Positions 40,340 to 53,794 of a DNA stretch of 64,000 bases are shown here, piece after piece. Each line of letters begins with the position of its first letter. Position 1 is the first letter of the stretch. The stretch is from Acanthacorydalis orientalis. Lineage: Eukaryota > Arthropoda > Insecta > Megaloptera > Corydalidae. The notes beneath the pieces were generated by a model. That model did no database searches, was not told the DNA's origin, and saw only the letters and a list, made by a program, of their open reading frames with translations. A program made the position numbers and the translations under genes. Location of the stretch: positions 10,567,510 through 10,631,509 of the forward strand of contig CM068315.1 in assembly GCA_034766995.1 (NCBI GenBank). The letters are read 5' to 3'.

Positions 40340-40765
40340 AACCAGGTGAGAGCCAGGGGGAGGCATTCCTCCCTGGATTGCTCCGTTTGCCCCCCTAAGA
40401 AAATCTCAGATTTTGAGAGATTTGAAAATCATGGAGAATCATTGGGAGAATCTTCCTTATGTGTTTACCTTGATACTTAAAAACCTTTCTACGGTCGAAA
40501 AAAATCGTTTGTATGAGCGCGGTTCTTGAAAGAACTTTGTTATTATTAAAAACTTTTAATTTTTTTAATAAATTATTTCTTTTCAATAACTTCTAGTAAC
40601 TTCTTCGTTTTAGTAACTTCTTTTTTAATAATAAAATTTACAAAATGGATGTTTTTCATATGGATTTGATTTTAGGTATGAGGTTAAACAATTTTGACAT
40701 AAAAAAGTTTGCCTCCTCAAAAATTGTGCTTGCCCCATATAATATGACGGTCTGGCTACGGAATT
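40340..40765. mobile_element. Possible decayed transposon remnant
   Basis: Two short C/G-rich patches, 40345-40400 (GCCAGGGGGAGGCATTCC and a CCCCCC run) and 40710-40765 (GCCTCCTC and GTCTGGCTACGG), bracket AT-rich DNA. They are similar in style to the termini of the 33.2-kb element and lie in roughly opposite orientation. The match is weak, so this is only a suggestion. Confidence 0.25.
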
Positions 40766-41651
40766 GATTGTAATTTCTCGAAGGCGAGTTTTAAAAAATA
40801 TTTCCATTGGAGTAAGTATGAAAACTACTTACATAGATATGTTTATTCCTTGGTTTATTTTAAAAGAACGTAAATTAAAAAAATATGCAGTATATAAATA
40901 TATATATATATATCAGGTAATCCATACAAAATATGTTATAAGCGAGATTTTCAGTAAAAAATTACGTTTATATTAAAATCTGATAAGTTAAACAAATATT
41001 TTTTTCGAGATCAAATTACTAAGATTAATTAACTATGTTGTAATATATAGGATTTATTATACGAACTACATACATATATGTGTATATATATATATACCAT
41101 AGAATTCAGTATGAACAATTAACCATTTTCAAAATGAAGTTTCATCGTTATACAATAGACCATATCTTTATTGCTGTCATAGTATGAAGTTACAGTGTTT
41201 GAAAATAACATCCATTAAATAGCTGCCACCAAAGCAGGCATAACTCTGTTAATGTTTTCACTTTCTGTACAAGTCTGTATTGTGTCTGATGTTATTTAAG
41301 TTATTTCAGCGTATATATATTGTTTTAAAATACGTTAATGTTCTTCTGACAATTTGCAAATTTAAGTCTCTTCATATCAAGAGATAGTTGCTGTCATAAG
41401 AACCTGGAGATGTGAAAGTATTCAACGATTTAATCTTGAATTATTATTTTGCTATATAAAAAAGTACATAATTCTTTGAGATTTTAATTGAATTTATTGT
41501 TTTTTGTGCTTATATCGAATGTTATTTTCAAAAGATATTAAATGTATATGTTTTGTTCTTAATTTGTGCATTATTTATCTTTTTTCTAATGTGAATCACG
41601 TTGGTTTGATAGTTTTGAATTATAAATTGTAACTTCTAAGATTGTGATTGG

Positions 41652-41656
<5 letters not shown>

Positions 41657-41691
<35 letters not shown>
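41657..41691. repeat. TA array, about 17 units
   Basis: Uninterrupted. Confidence 0.95.
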
Positions 41692-41692
<1 letters not shown>

Positions 41693-41909
41693 GAAGAAAC
41701 TGAAATGAAAACAGCTAAAAAAGTGCAAATATGAATATTTTTATATAGCGTGTCGAATACGTCTCTAGAACAGAATTTCAAATATTTATTATTACATTAA
41801 TACAATATAATGTTTTTATATGACAAATGTTCGCCCCATCTATATTTCGTTTACTACGGTAAATAGTACGTGAGTGTGTTCTTAATATGCTCAATATCAT
41901 GTGAGTATA

Positions 41910-41941
41910 CACACATAAACACAGACACACATACATATATA

Positions 41942-41978
<37 letters not shown>
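41910..41978. repeat. CA-rich start then TA array
   Basis: Scattered ACACA units 41910-41935, then TA with one GTAC interruption. Confidence 0.9.
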
Positions 41979-41980
<2 letters not shown>

Positions 41981-43050
41981 CTACACAAACATCAGAAGAA
42001 CGTGTATGTGAACATAGTCGCGTACAATGTGCGAATGCATTGTGCGGTAAATTTAATTGTATTCTATACTTGTCTGTAATATTTGTGAGCTGAAAAGATT
42101 AATATGTTCGTAAATTGTATGTATCCACATCTGCCTTTTTTTAATGCCGCATAATTTATTTTAGCCGATGTTAATGTAATTAAAAAATATGTGATTTATT
42201 TTTCGACAATTTTTGATTTATAATCTTTATTTATTCGAATGTATCCAACTGTAAATTATACTACTATTTATTTAAATTATATTTAAAAAATTAATCTGAA
42301 TAAATTATACAATCTTCTAAACAAATTATAATCAAAATTAGTATATTTTAAGATCATTTTAAGAAAATTAATTGCATTAAAACAAATTATAAGCATGCAT
42401 GAACTCGAAAAAATAATAAATAACAAAATGAAATTAGAAATGTTTCTTTTAGATATTATAGAGTAGTGGTTATTAACAATGGCGTCAATGGATGAATGAA
42501 AATATTACTGAAATGACATTTAATTTAATTTTTTAAAACATATCAATGTGAAAATGTATTTCCATTCTGTTTTTCGAAAAGCTAATTACAGATTAATTGT
42601 AGAATTCGACTTAATAATAAAATTTTCTACACTGAACCGAAATATGCAGTTTTAATTTCAAAGAACATGACTTTCTTACAGCAAGAAGTCATTGTAATGA
42701 AAACTTATGTTAATAAAATGTTTAATTTGCACTGAATAAATAAGTATTTCTCATGTTGTCCGTATGTACTTTTTTTATTTTATTTTCTTAATTTCATTGT
42801 GTGTACAGTTAATAATATGGTTACTTTGGAAACATTTCAATTTAAAACATAGTAATGAGATATCTTTACAATTCATTAAGAATTACTCTCAAAAAAAAGT
42901 AATTTGATGAATATAAAACAAGAAAAAGACAATAGTTACTTTATTATTTAGTGGAATACCCTGCGTTCAATTATTTTCCGTATAATTTAATTAAATGGAA
43001 ATTGTAAAAAATTAAGAATTAAAATATAAAATTGTAAATAAAATTATCAC

Positions 43051-43055
43051 ATATG

Positions 43056-43099
<44 letters not shown>

Positions 43100-43104
43100 T
43101 ATAA

Positions 43105-43156
<52 letters not shown>

Positions 43157-43193
43157 TATATATATACGAGTATATATATATATATATAATATA
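43051..43193. repeat. Longest compound TA array, about 143 bp
   Basis: TA blocks separated by C, AAA, AAA, AAT and CGAG. It lies about 40 bp left of deleted mariner D, whose left end is missing. Confidence 0.95.
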
Positions 43194-43230
43194 ACAAGTT
43201 TCTTATATTTTTGAATACTTGTAAATAACA

Positions 43231-43579
43231 GCAAAATTTTTGTTTGAGTTTAAAACGGGTGGTAAAGCAGCAGAAACTGCTCGTAAACTAAACGATGCTC
43301 TTGATGTGGGTACTGTTAAGAAACGTACGATGTAATGGTAGTCTAACAATTTTGTGCTGGGGACGAGAGCCTTGACGATGAAGGTCGCGAGTGTCCTTCT
43401 TCAGTTCATAACGACTAACTGAAGGCGTTAGTGGAATCAGAACCACGCACAACAATTCTAAAGCTTGCACAAAAGTAAGTCATTAGTCATCCAACAGTTT
43501 TGGACCACTTAAGATAGCTTGTATATGAAGCTGTATATAAATTCGAAGGTCATAATCCGCAATTATTTTTTTGCCAACC
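43231..43579 (+). mobile_element. Deleted mariner derivative D (5' end missing)
   Basis: Shares about 340 bp with the copy at 59223-59776: the transposase N-terminal segment KAAETARKLNDA ... RPSSVHND ... VLDHL, then directly the 3' terminal sequence ending GCCAACC|TA at 43579/43581. The catalytic domain is absent. The left terminal repeat is missing, and stops interrupt the frame. The internal junction after the DHL codons is the same as in the 59-kb copy, so both descend from one internally deleted parent. Confidence 0.8.
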
Positions 43580-44524
43580 TAATAGAATCAAAAATCATTA
43601 GTAATGATTTAATGAAGAAAGAATTTAATTACAGTGTTAGAACTGCATTGTGAGTGTGTGATTAACTACCTAAAGACAATTTAGTGTTCAATATTTATAT
43701 TTTTATAATAAACAAGATACATATTTTCATACTTTCTATAAAATGTATTTAATGTAATTTTACAGTTCAATAAACTTAAAAATATAAACAATTAAATGGT
43801 AAAATAGGGTTATTCTTCAATAAAGTATATCAACTAAAAATGTATTTTATTTTCATAAAATATTTTTTTTCATCAAAAAAACTATTATATATTTCAACCT
43901 GAATAAATTTCATAAAATTTAATATTACTTATCGTTTGTTTTTTCAACTTATAATTGATAAATATTTATAGTAATAGCACTATTACAATAAATACAATAT
44001 CAAACATTTGGCAATTCTAAATCAGTGAATAAGATGGATTCACCGATCCAAATAGTTTTCGCCAGTCTTTCTTCCACTTAGCATAAAATCCGTTACTGCT
44101 TTCAGTACAACACAAAAGTAAATAGAATACATGTATATGATCTTCCCAGCATTCAAATAAATTTCGAGTACACTTACTCTAATATGTATTGTATTCTCTC
44201 TGATAACATTTTTCATTCTGCACAACAAACATCGATCATTTTCTAAATGTTTAATTGTTGTTTAAAAAGTAAATATATTATCCATGCTAGTAACATTAAT
44301 AAATTTATATGTATATATGAACATGTATGTGTATGTTTATACATCTTAGCATATAAATACACGTAATGTTCCATCAAAGCTCGTGTAAATTCCATGTTTT
44401 TATGGTATACGTTAAGAGCTTGCGATGCGCGTTTTGGTGAGCCAAAACTACGTCTAGAATTCCAAAACATGCGGTGAATTCGGTTCAGCTAAGCTGCTGA
44501 TGGCTTAACTCAATCTAGTGTTGT

Positions 44525-44526
44525 AA

Positions 44527-44570
<44 letters not shown>

Positions 44571-44580
44571 TGTATGTATG
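44525..44580. repeat. TA array with GTATG tail
   Basis: Two TA blocks, then TATG units. Confidence 0.95.
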
Positions 44581-46179
44581 TGAGCACTAAAGGCATACGA
44601 TCAATGTATATCGTTTACGTGTTCTGTTATCTTAGTCGATGATAGTCTTTACTTCGAACAAACATTTTTTTATTAGTGTTATTTTAGACAAGGGAGTAAT
44701 TTAGAAAGATACTGAGTTGCTTTTAGCACAGTATATTTTTTATTTCAATCGTTTACTTAAAAATATCGAACAGAAGTTATAACTTTTTTCTACAAGTATC
44801 GTGGAAACAATATAGTTTATTTAGTAAATAAATGGAAATAACTTTTACTAAATAATTAATAAACAGATGTATTTTCTAAATTTATCGTTTGTGGTTACAT
44901 TTGCGAAATTATTTATTAAATATTGAAGTCTAGGTTCATAACATGTATCACAATTTCTTTATTTTAATTCATTTAAGCAGGATATGAACATATTTAAGAA
45001 TATTTGTCACTTTAATAAGATTTGTAGACTGTACAAATTAAATGAAATAATGACACATTGTCTTGATCAACATGTACCATCATTTCAATGATAATTTATA
45101 AGTAACAAGTTTTATAAAATTATTTAAAAAATGTTTTTGGTACTTTTGAAATTGTTAAAATCAAATGATATGTAAATAGAAAAATGCGATGTAAATAGCT
45201 ACAGTACTCTTATAAATTATATATATATATATATGATTAGAAATACTATTTTTTTATAAAATAAATCAGTGTTAAAATATAAAGTGTATCTTTAACTTCA
45301 AATCTTTTATATAAATCAGAACAGCCAACAGAACAGCAAATCTCCCTTCAACAAAAAACTTTTAACTATCACAAATTTATCCTTTCAATCCATTGCTCAA
45401 GGCTCTCATCGAAGAAAATAATTGTAAAGAGGTGTAAGACTGTCGTTCATTCCAAGCTCTAGTACTTTTATAAAATATAGAGTTCTTACCAAGTTTTTAT
45501 AATTATTTTAGAACATCATTACTTTGTATTTGTGAGAAGATTTAACATCTTTTTATTTAATGTAATTTAATCTGGACTATTTTTTGTAATTTACGCAAAT
45601 TATGTACATAAGACGAATTTTTTCCATTTAAATTCATTTATATAGTTTTTTTAATACTTGATAGAAGTTTTAAATGTGGAATAAAATAAATAAATTGCTC
45701 ATATCTAATAAATATAAGTTGAAATTTAGAATGTTAAAATAAGAATAATAAATGTGTGAAAAATATAACAAAATATGTACTGAATATAAAATATAAGGTT
45801 ATAAATACCTATGTTTGTAATAAAATTATACAAAATATTATTAATCTGAATAATAAACATAAAAATAATATTAAATTTCACAAAATATTCTTAAAATTTT
45901 TTAAAAGATAATTTCAGTTTTCTATAAAAAATATGATATTAAAATTTTAATGTTGTATAATATATTTTCTTAGTTATTTACTGTGATAAACTATACTGAT
46001 ATACCTTAAAAATCATTTAGACTAAACATTAAGTCCATTTAAAATAACTGGGTTCGTGAAAAAATCTAATAAATATAATTTAATCTATTTATCATTAAAT
46101 TAAATCATTTTATAATTAAATGTTTTTAATTAAACAGATTTAAATGTTAAAATATGTTCTTTCTTTTATATTAAAATTT

Positions 46180-46183
<4 letters not shown>

Positions 46184-46230
<47 letters not shown>
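46184..46230. repeat. TA array, about 23 units
   Basis: Uninterrupted. Confidence 0.95.
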
Positions 46231-46232
<2 letters not shown>

Positions 46233-46631
46233 CAATGAACTGCATAGAAAAATAACTGTATTTTTAAATTTTAAAAATTATATATAGAAATGTATTATGC
46301 TAATATAAGATTTAGTTTAAAAATAATTTCAAATTTCATACCAAAAATACCGATAAAGAAGATTAGATTTTATTTATATTTAAAATCATAATACAGTTTC
46401 TATGACTTTTGAAAAACTATATTTTATTCATCATAACTGGGACTTACTACAATTGCTTATATCTAATAAAATTATGAGAAATTTATAACATCGTTGCTTA
46501 AATGACACTAGACCTCTATAAAGTTTGCACTACTTTCTTTTTTTATATATATTATAACTTTTTATGGCGGTACAAGTTTAGTTTCAGTTTGAAAAATATA
46601 TCAGTGGAAAAAAATAAATTATCTATTTATT

Positions 46632-46663
<32 letters not shown>

Positions 46664-47308
46664 GATATTTAAATAAATTTTAAGTCATATATGTTTACAA
46701 AATCTTACATTTAAAAATACATTTTTGCCTTAACTTAGGTAGTAATTATTATTGCATTAATTAACTTAAAATTAAAAAAAATAATAAATAGATATGATTA
46801 AATATATGAATCAAACATATATTAACATAAAAGAATTGTTAAAATTATTTATACTATTTGTTAACTACATTTTATCACTAATTATTTAATATCTTCAAGC
46901 AACGTAGTTATTCTGCGCAATGAATGTTTAATGTGCCGTGAAGACATCTGTTACGAATGTTTCTACCTCATTTTAAGACATCATCAATTGTTTTTAGGCT
47001 TTCGAGAAGTTAATTTTTAATATGAATATGTATTAAATTATTTATGTTAATTTTTTGAATTTCATTTTTAACATTGAATTGAATGAAATCTTGTGAAACG
47101 AAAAAAATATTTTCATAAAAAACGATCTAATAATTTTGACACAGTGCAATAAATTATTATGTTGTTTTTAACTAATATCTGATAAAAAAATGTTTTTTAA
47201 GACTATTGTTTAAATATTTCGTGTATTATTAAGATATGTATTTTAAAGTTATTACACATAATTAAAAATAATAGTAAATATACTTTTTCTTAGTAAAAAT
47301 AATATATA

Positions 47309-47310
<2 letters not shown>

Positions 47311-47358
<48 letters not shown>
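47311..47358. repeat. TA array abutting ITm transposon C left end
   Basis: About 24 TA units; the next base is the first G of the left terminal repeat. Confidence 0.95.
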
Positions 47359-47362
<4 letters not shown>

Positions 47363-48666
47363 TTTTCAATAGGGGAAAATTATTTTTGACAGTCGATTGA
47401 AGTTATACATCAAAAACTTTTACCAGCATTTCCCAACAATTGTATTCGTTTGTGTTTCCCATTTGTTAATATGGTGATGTATACCATTTAACAAAGAAAT
47501 TTAATGAAATAATTAAATTTTATTATCAAAATCAGTGTACGATTAGACAAACATTTCGTGCATTACATGAAGTTTATAGTCGGCATCATTGTTCTATAGA
47601 AGACACAATTCGTTGAATTGTGAATACATTTGAAATCACATAGTCTGTAATGGATCATTCACCTCATGAGCATCGCCGTGACGTTAAAAATCCATTGAAT
47701 ATAGAATTAATCGCTCGAAGTGTGAGAGAAATCCCGAAGATGTCAATTTCAAGGTGTTCTCAGGGAAAGGGCATTATACTGACTTCAACTTGGCGAATCT
47801 TACGAAAAAATTAGGGTCTGCATCCTTATAAGATTCAGTTGACTCGGGAACTGAAACCCAATGATCATTCCTGAAGTCGGCTATTTGCTGATTAGACTTT
47901 GGAGTAGTTGGAAGTTGACCCCGATTTTGCAAAGAAAATCGTGTTTAGCGAAAAGGTTTATTTTTGGCTGAATGACTTGGTCAACAAATAAAGTTGTCGA
48001 ATCTGATCGAGTGAAAATTCTCAAGAGATACAAGAGCGTCCATTGTATTCTAAAAAAATGACCGTCTGGTGCATACTTTGGTTTGTCAGTATCATTGGCT
48101 CGTATTTTTTCCAGAATGAGGCAGGTACTGAACCGATCGTTAATGACGACCGATACCGTCCAACGATCCGGGATTTCTTTTACCCTCAATTGTAATGTAT
48201 AGATCTCACAAATATGTGATTTCAACAAGACGGCGCTACATGTCATGTATCTTCGGAGACTATGGATTTACTGAAGGAGCATTTCAACGGGTTTGTAATC
48301 TTCCGATTTGGTGACATTGACTGGCCCCCAATATTGTGTGAATTGACACCGCTGGATTACTTTTTGTGGGGTTATATTAAATCATTATTCTATACAAACA
48401 AGCCACGAATCATTGATTACCTCAAGACCGATACTACACGCGTTATTCAACAAATAGAGCCAGAATTATGCGAGGAAGTTATCGAAAATCGGAAGTTTCG
48501 TATGCATGCCGCCAAAAGAACCCGCGATCGCCATTTAAATGATCTCGTGTTTCATATATAATGCCAAATAATGTTCTTTAAACATAAGCAAAAAAAAAAA
48601 TAACTTATATTATAAAATGTGTGTTTTATTTAAATTCAAAGATCACTGCTGCTTAATGAAAAACCC
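47359..48666 (+). mobile_element. Tc1/mariner (ITm) transposon C, full length but dead
   Basis: A 1308-bp element with terminal inverted repeats GGGTTTTTCA (47359-47368) and TGAAAAACCC (48657-48666). A TA array abuts the left end (TA at 47357-47358); the base pair after the right end is TT, so the expected TA there is lost. From ATG 47471 the transposase needs one early shift, then reads almost in one frame with about seven stops: FRALHEVYSRHH, WRILRKN, YKIQLTRELKP, MTVWCILW, FQQDGATCH, ELTPLDYFLWGYIKS, ending LVFHI at 48559-48561. The first and third catalytic Asp read as Glu; the middle Asp is kept. The middle-to-third spacing is 36 residues, not the 34 of true mariner, placing it in another ITm subgroup related to copy A. 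Confidence 0.88.
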
Positions 48667-48733
48667 TTTATATCTATATATGTGATTGTGTGATTTGTGT
48701 GTATTCTGTTGTGGGTCTCAAAAGTGTATACAA

Positions 48734-48735
<2 letters not shown>

Positions 48736-48770
<35 letters not shown>
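48736..48770. repeat. TA array, about 17 units
   Basis: About 70 bp right of transposon C. Confidence 0.95.
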
Positions 48771-48774
<4 letters not shown>

Positions 48775-50137
48775 TGAAAAATATCAAACTTATACTGCAA
48801 TAATGTATAATATTAATATAATTTATTTTATTTCTTTACATTTATTTCATTAGTAGAATTGACAATAAAAGAGAAAATATATAAAAATAAAATATTTGAA
48901 TTATTTTATGACTTGAGTAGATGATTTCATATTTTGATTATTCGTTACATTTGCTTCATTTTTAGAAAAGTTCACATATATTAGGGTATATATATATATA
49001 AAATATACAATACTATTCTGGCTGTTTTCATTAAATACCTCACCCGTCGTATCCGCGGGTAATACGTTTTAAGACATACCGTAAATATCAGAAACCGCAG
49101 ATATTAGTGAAGTCATATATGTCGTGTTTCGTTTATATACATGCCTATGCTAAAGTTTAATTGATAACTTACACGTCATAAGACATTACCGACATTAAAT
49201 AATAATAAAATATTCTGTACATTATTTTACTTGTGCTCTCTCTCCCTCATTTTTTTCTCTCTCGAATGAACAGAATTCTAACGTTTTACTTTAACACTCA
49301 AGGGACGATGGATCAATAAATATATCTTATACACACAGTTTAAAAACATTTTCACATTTATTTCTTAAAAAATTGTTTATTTATGGAATTTTTCATTTAA
49401 TATTTACGGACCGCAGTAAACCGTATCCCTAGATACAGCAGTCCTACTGAATTGGATTATCTAAGTGCCCACTTTCCACTGATAGTTTTCGAATGGGTGG
49501 GTTGAATGATTTAGAGTACTTTTGACTTTGAACAGTGGATTTTGAGTTTCCAAATTTCACCTAAATTTGGCATTCAGGTTGATAAAAGCAATGAAATGCA
49601 GATACAGTTAATTTAAAAGATCAAAGTCCGTCATGAAATCATATCATCCGAATCACAGGTACGAAAACATAAATTTATAATCAAATAAGAAATGTTCTAT
49701 TCCCGTCCCCCCTAAAAATGTAAAAATAAACAGTCATTCAACTCATGAAATTTAAAAAATATAATGAGAATATGTTTCTCTTTCTTATTTAGATAGAAAT
49801 TCATTTCTTATATACATCTCTTGAACTTCATTCTGTTGTAATTATTACATTTTAATAACGATTTATTTGCAATATGGTTTATTATTATCTTATTCTTATC
49901 TTCCATAATTTATCACACAAGTACAATTTTATTTAAGTACATTTGATAGTTATTTTTTATTCTTTAAAATAAAAAGTAAAATAGACATTCATTTAGTTTT
50001 ATCCACATAATTACTTATAATCAATATAAAGAGAGTAATCGGTTATAAAATTATATCCGATACAAAATAAATGAAAAATGGAATAAATTGAAGGGTTTTC
50101 TTATAAAGTCTCATTCTCTATTTATCAGTCTGTATAA

Positions 50138-50139
<2 letters not shown>

Positions 50140-50176
<37 letters not shown>

Positions 50177-50190
50177 AATATATATACATA
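50140..50190. repeat. TA array with interrupted right side
   Basis: About 17 TA units, then CAAATATATATACATATA. Confidence 0.9.
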
Positions 50191-50559
50191 TATTTATTAT
50201 ACATGACTCTAACGGACTTATTGGACTGAGACTTCAGGCCAATGATTTGTAGACAAATATAGGAATTTATAAAATGAATATATTATAATGTTAGTTTTAA
50301 GCTTACATACATTCATATGTATATATATATATATACATACTAGTGTATGTGTTTTACATATGTATGTGATCTGTAGAGCATATCTAATGAGCATATTTAA
50401 TAATTAGATATTTTGCATACGTATTATAAGATTATTACCTGTATATCAAACAGTGATGATAATTATTATGTTAATAAGAGTATATTTAATACTCTATTAT
50501 TAATTAGACATTTTGACCTATTTCAAAGTGGCGGATTCTGATTTATTGTTGTGTATTAT

Positions 50560-50645
50560 CGGCAGGGCCACGCCTAGCGGGTGTGCAACGTGTGCACTGC
50601 ACGCGACAGCTATACTAAAGGGCGGTCGTTGCACTGTCCTTAAAG
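50560..50645. mobile_element. GC-rich transposon-end-like fragment
   Basis: About 85 bp with much higher GC than its surroundings, containing GGCAGGGCCACGCCTAGCGG and GTGCACTGCACGCGAC. It has the look of a terminal fragment of a DNA transposon, but no partner end was found nearby. Confidence 0.35.
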
Positions 50646-50749
50646 AAGAACTAAGTCTTTAATGATTGAAATTACACAGTAGCTAATCAATGCTTATATA
50701 AATATGTTTGTTTTGAAAAAACATATGTTTCTAGATTAAATATTTTCGA

Positions 50750-51410
50750 AATGAATTAGTCTCTATGGACATTTTTGTTTATTTCTTATAGAAATATATT
50801 TTAAATGTACTATTTCGATTTGAGGTAATCACCTTTAAGAATGTATCGATTGTAATTATTAAATTGTCAAAAAGTTTTTTTGAAAATAAACTAGATTTAC
50901 TTATTGTAAGGTTACATTCTTAGACCGTTTTTTTTTTAAATTTTTATAGTTGAATTATACTTTCAAGAGTAGGTTATGTTGTTAGATAATATCTACGATT
51001 ATCGTTGGCATAGAACTTGAACAATGACATTTTTCAAGATTTTTACTTGTATGGTGTATAAGCTGTTTGCATGTGTATAATCAAACGTTTTTAGATTATT
51101 TTTTTTTCAAAATTATTATCGTTTATAGATATTTTTGTTTAATTATAACATAATTCAACTATTTCGATTGGAGATAGTCTCCTTGAACATGCATCGATTG
51201 TAATTAATATATTGTTGTAAAGTATTTTAAAATAAATAAATTTTACTAATCGTAAGGTTATATTAATCCAGTGGCTCTAAACTTTTTTCGATAATATATT
51301 CGTTAAAGAGTAAATATCTACTATTATCATTGACACAGAACTTTAAGAAAGAAATGTTCGGATTTTTACTTGTAGACAGCTGTATGTATTGTATGTGTAT
51401 AATAAAAACA
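50750..51410. repeat. Old tandem duplication, period about 348 bp
   Basis: ATCGATTGTAATTA occurs at 50845 and 51193. Before it in both units come ACTATTTCGATT and GAGGTAATC/GAGATAGTC. After it come a CGTAAGGTTA-like block, ATCTAC(G/T)ATTATC and TTTTTACTTGTA. Divergence is substantial, and no coding sequence is evident. Confidence 0.72.
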
Positions 51411-52675
51411 AAAAATGAAAGCACTTCTCTTAACTAATTGTTTAATTTAAACTAAAAAAGTATAACTATTATTAACATTCCAAATTAAAAAAATAATTAA
51501 ATATGTTTACTCCGTGAATCTAATGAGAGAGATCTTAGGACGAATTTTAACACATTTTCCAAAATTAAAGTGTATTAACTTCATTGAAAAGATAATAAGT
51601 TCTGTAATCGCTTTACTATATCCGATTAAAGCTTAAGTTTAAAGTGTTATTACTCCCTTCTTCATAAGAACAGAAATAGAAATATGCATAAATCATTTCA
51701 ATTCGAAATGATCTTGCTATTAGGTGATAGATATTTTTTTTTAAAAAAACTAGATACATAACATAATTTTTGATGCAACATCTAAGGTACTTTCATGTAT
51801 TATTCAAGAGATTTTCCGTTGAGAATGATTTTTTTTGTTTAACAAATGTATCAATAAGAGTATAGTATTTTCCATTTTGTTATTATCATAAACACCGCTT
51901 GCCTATGGCAGTGGTAATTTTTAAATGTTATAAATATATCTAAAAGCCATAAATCAAAGTGCTCTTTTTGTGTTTATACAAAACGAATAACAACAACAAT
52001 CCAAAAAAGGTCTTAAATGTCATATATTATTAATTAAACTTAAAGTACAATATTTGTGATACAATATACTGATATAGAAAGGAACAATTTTTTTTTAATA
52101 TTACAGGTGACCTAGTTTCTAAACTATCCATTACTACCGAATTTCGGTGTAGTATAATGACCGTACAGATTCTAGACACGCAATATATTCAAATAGTTTT
52201 GTAGTGAATCGATATGTATTTCGACGGATTTGTAATGTATTCGCGGCCAAATAAGGCGTCCATTGTCAAATATACTTATATTTATTCTCCGAACGGAAGA
52301 AATATACATACATTTGTATTATATGTAAAAAATATGTTTTGTTAAATCGCTATGATGTGACTGTGTATCTAATATTTTTTCGACCCGATTTTATTACCTC
52401 AAGAGACCTAGGGACAATTTTATGCAGCCATTGAGACAATATTTTTTTTATATAATTAATATTGATTATATATATATATATATATACATACATCTTTACA
52501 TACACATACATTTATCATTATATTTGTTAATAAACATGCAAAATGTTTTTATTTTAATAAATATCTTCTTTGAGGTCAAGCTTTGCATATAAACTAGACA
52601 ATTGTATGAAGATGTTTCGAAGTATAAAAACGAGAATATTTTAAAATAGATTAAAGTGAATATACAACTACATGC

Positions 52676-52677
<2 letters not shown>

Positions 52678-52708
<31 letters not shown>
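52678..52708. repeat. TA array, about 15 units
   Basis: Uninterrupted. Confidence 0.95.
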
Positions 52709-52711
<3 letters not shown>

Positions 52712-53657
52712 ATGTGATGTACATTTGGTACATTTATTAACTTCGAAAATTAAAAAAAGATAATATTTGAAATGAATGAAAAATGACAGACAATGTAATA
52801 TACAATAAGAAATTTGAGAAAGAATAAAAGAATTTTTCTAGGAAAAAAATTTAATTCTTTAAGCAGTTAGACTTATTTACTTAGAAAATAACCTTCAAAT
52901 TATCCATATTTTTATTACTAAAAAACGATAAAGTATTCTATTCCAATTAAAAGTATTGCTACTTTTCTTTAAATATTTTTTTTTTATTTTTTTGTTATAT
53001 ATATATATATAGATAATTTCAAAAACATTTTTTATTTGAGAGTATTTGATAACAAATTTTTAATTGTTCGAAGCTATTATATTAAATATTTTGATAGATA
53101 TTTATTCTCTGACATTCAAACATATTTAATAAAGTTTAATTAAAGTAGAACAAATTTTATTAACAGAAGATTCAATGAAATGTTAGTCACGCAATTACTA
53201 AAAACATTTTCAATGAATACAAATTTTACTATTATAAGAAATTTTAACGTACTCTAGAATGCTTTTAATGTACAAATATTTAAAAAGTCTCAATTTTCTT
53301 CTTTTATGATTACAAATAACATTTTCTTTTCACAAATAAATTATTTTCTCACTCTACTTGCTGAATTTTATAAAACAGTTATTTCAAATCTATATTTCAG
53401 GTAACAAATATCTGAAATTCATATGAAGATAGCATATGTTCCAAAAATTGTACTGGAGAATAGGAAATTAAGTGACTCAAAAGGATTAACACTATCAGAA
53501 CAACATATTAACGAAATACAATTAAAATTAAAATCAAAAGCATTTTAAAATACTTGTAATATATCATCTTTTGATGTAGCAATTGGTAAATTTTAAAATG
53601 TTTTATTAGACAAGTTCAATTAATAACTTATTTCTAGGATTTTCTGTTTTAAATTTC

Positions 53658-53683
53658 ATATATATACATATATACAAATATAC

Positions 53684-53734
<51 letters not shown>

Positions 53735-53741
53735 TATATAC

Positions 53742-53792
<51 letters not shown>
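53658..53792. repeat. Long compound TA array, about 135 bp
   Basis: CATATA-rich left part, then two TA blocks each ending in TGTTTATA or TGTTTGTA, hinting at an internal duplication. Confidence 0.95.

Positions 53793-53794
<2 letters not shown>

Larger units (their letters stand above)
35783..43050. other. Gene-free stretch between mariners B and D
   Basis: Holds TA arrays, a TG-rich microsatellite at 38667-38698, the 37.5-kb island and the possible remnant at 40.3-40.8 kb. Nothing coding is recognised. Confidence 0.55.
43580..47310. other. Gene-free stretch
   Basis: Besides the listed arrays there is a short TA array at 46639-46663. Mixed-composition patches at 44390-44520 and 45300-45480 are unrecognised. 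Confidence 0.55.

Noticed and set aside
43288..43470. 60-codon minus-strand frame
   Set aside because: Antisense of deleted mariner D.
47881..48246. 121-codon minus-strand frame
   Set aside because: Antisense shadow of the transposase in element C; the plus strand carries the recognisable motifs.
52247..52256. CCAAATAAGG, a perfect SRF CArG box
   Set aside because: At this base composition a few such matches are expected by chance in 64 kb, and no gene lies near.
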